From NCBI RefSeq assembly GCF_051014685.1, contig NC_135049.1:31885531-31949530 (forward strand): a DNA stretch of 64,000 bases. The letters run 5' to 3'. The DNA comes from Ptiloglossa arizonensis (Eukaryota; Arthropoda; Insecta; Hymenoptera; Colletidae). Positions 62,829 through 64,000 of the stretch are shown piece after piece. The notes below the pieces were generated by a model. The model saw nothing but the letters and a program-made list of their open reading frames with translations, made no database searches and was not told the origin of the DNA. Every line of letters starts with the position of its first letter. Position 1 is the stretch's first letter. The translations under genes and the position numbers were made by a program.

Positions 62829-64000
62829 TGTGCTACTAGGCGGTCGGTGGTCCAGGGACGTACGGCGGCTGCGCAAGCGCCCCGAGGACTCCTCAACGAC
62901 GCTCCTCCGATTAAATTAAAGCCAGACGCTACGCTTTTTCTCTCGCCTACTTTTCGCGGAAGGGCTCGCGACCCACGTCGCCGAGGAACACTTCCAACCG
63001 CGTTACCGAGAACCTCTTCCGCCTCCGCGCGCCAAACAAATTACCGTATTTTTTTTCGAATTCGAACGTGTCGCCTCGAATCTCTTTCGCGAGCGTCACG
63101 ATTTCTTCCAGAATCCAGTTGCGCGACGCGAGAACTCCAAAGGAACGAACATTGCGAACAAATCGAGGAGAAAATAACAAGGTGGATTTTACCGGCAGAT
63201 ATCGTTGGAACGCGCAGGGAACCTGACGGCTAAATTTCTCGGTTTTTCGTTCGCGGATCCCGCACCCGGAACCGGATACTTCTCCGCGTACGCGACACCG
63301 TTTGTCCCGCGCGAGACCAAACGAATCTCCCGATGTTACTTACGGGTTGTTCGAAACGGCAACCGAACGACGCTGGAAAATGTCGAAACCCTTCCGTTTC
63401 TTTCGGAAAAGATCGAAACTTTTTCGCCAGTGTCGAGAAAACCTTCCAACGTCTCGATTTTCGCAGTCCTCGGCGACGACGCTTCTCCCCGGTCGTTCGC
63501 AGTTTCGATACGATTCCTCGAATCCGAAAAAATGACGCGACTCGGCCGTGGTCGTAAAATGTTCGATCGGTTCGACGCGAACCGAGTTCTCAGACGTCCC
63601 GACGGCCGGGTTTATCCTCGACCAGGTTTCGTCGACGTCGTCCGGAACGATAGCGCGTGACTTATCGATTCCTTCTGTCCACGATCGAGGGGAACTCGGC
63701 CGGGAAAAGTGGTATCGTGCGATCGCGCGGATGCAGATAAGAGCCACGGATACCGCCGGCACCGTCGCCGCCACTACGGCACCATTATACCGCTGCAAGG
63801 ATTTGCATAACGCGGTCTTACTCGAAGTACGGTCCGCTGCCCGTAGGCGAGCCGCGCGGATGGGTTGCCGCCTCGAACCGATCCCATCGAACCGACCGGC
63901 CCGTATTTCACGGAACTTTTCGCGACGACCGTTTCTCTCGCGCTCGCACGATCGAAAAGATGCAAGCTTCTCGAATACAAAGTCGAATCGAAGCGAAATT

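Larger units (their letters stand above)
54621..64000. other. Non-coding DNA to the window end
   Basis: CpG-rich sequence with the CGCA microsatellite at 60.75 kb, an ACR repeat at 62.8 kb and a donor-like site at 62.7 kb. A perfect octamer ATTTGCAT, a POU-domain word, lies at 63801-63808. No coding gene recognised. Confidence 0.65.

Noticed and set aside
63801..63808. POU octamer ATTTGCAT (also seen at 13124, 23728, 41665; ATGCAAAT at 42648 and 56614)
   Set aside because: Six matches are only modestly above chance for this length, and they are scattered rather than clustered.

Overview
The window looks like animal nuclear DNA from an insect, most probably a hymenopteran. There are no operons, and almost all of the sequence is non-coding. 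The one clear gene is an insect neuropeptide receptor. The non-coding DNA is saturated with CpG, especially TCG and CGA words, which is familiar from several bee and wasp lineages. The order is an inference from this texture plus the receptor family; I did not identify a species.

The only protein-coding gene I can support is on the minus strand at 7270-8538. It is a complete, uninterrupted 422-residue class A G-protein-coupled receptor of the allatostatin-C (somatostatin/opioid-like) family. Its translation starts at the ATG at 8538-8536. No ATG lies between there and an in-frame TAA at 8671-8673. Downstream there is a convincing poly(A) site near 5590-5655: AATAAA on the minus strand, three UGUA elements just upstream and a GU-rich stretch just after. 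This suggests a 3' UTR of about 1.6-1.7 kb. No 5' exon or core promoter could be fixed.

The other roughly 60 kb is intergenic or intronic. It contains: (i) an imperfect tandem duplication at about 2.1-2.5 kb; (ii) two diverged copies of a repeat of about 375 bp in inverted orientation at about 22.0-22.4 kb and 34.8-35.2 kb, each with a TATA box and AATAAA closely spaced as in an LTR, and three spaced copies of a CCGTAGA-type motif; (iii) simple repeats, including a six-run G-quadruplex motif beside a purine tract at 13.3-13.4 kb, a 16-base G run at 50.2 kb and an eleven-unit CGCA repeat at 60.75 kb; (iv) several perfect hairpins, of which the one at 54312-54383 is most like a small-RNA precursor; (v) a few islands where the TCG/CGA texture gives way to homeodomain, TCF, Runt, forkhead or E-box words and which may be enhancers.

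Because the DNA is so rich in TCG/CGA, stop codons are rare and open frames of 100-350 codons occur by chance in all six frames. Their Arg/Ser-rich translations have no recognisable domains and I did not call them genes. I found no complete transposable element, rRNA, tRNA or CRISPR. The plausible picture is one neuropeptide receptor gene beside a large regulatory or intronic landscape. The most check-worthy items are the threonine at receptor position 3.32, the inverted LTR-like pair and the structured block at 54.3 kb.
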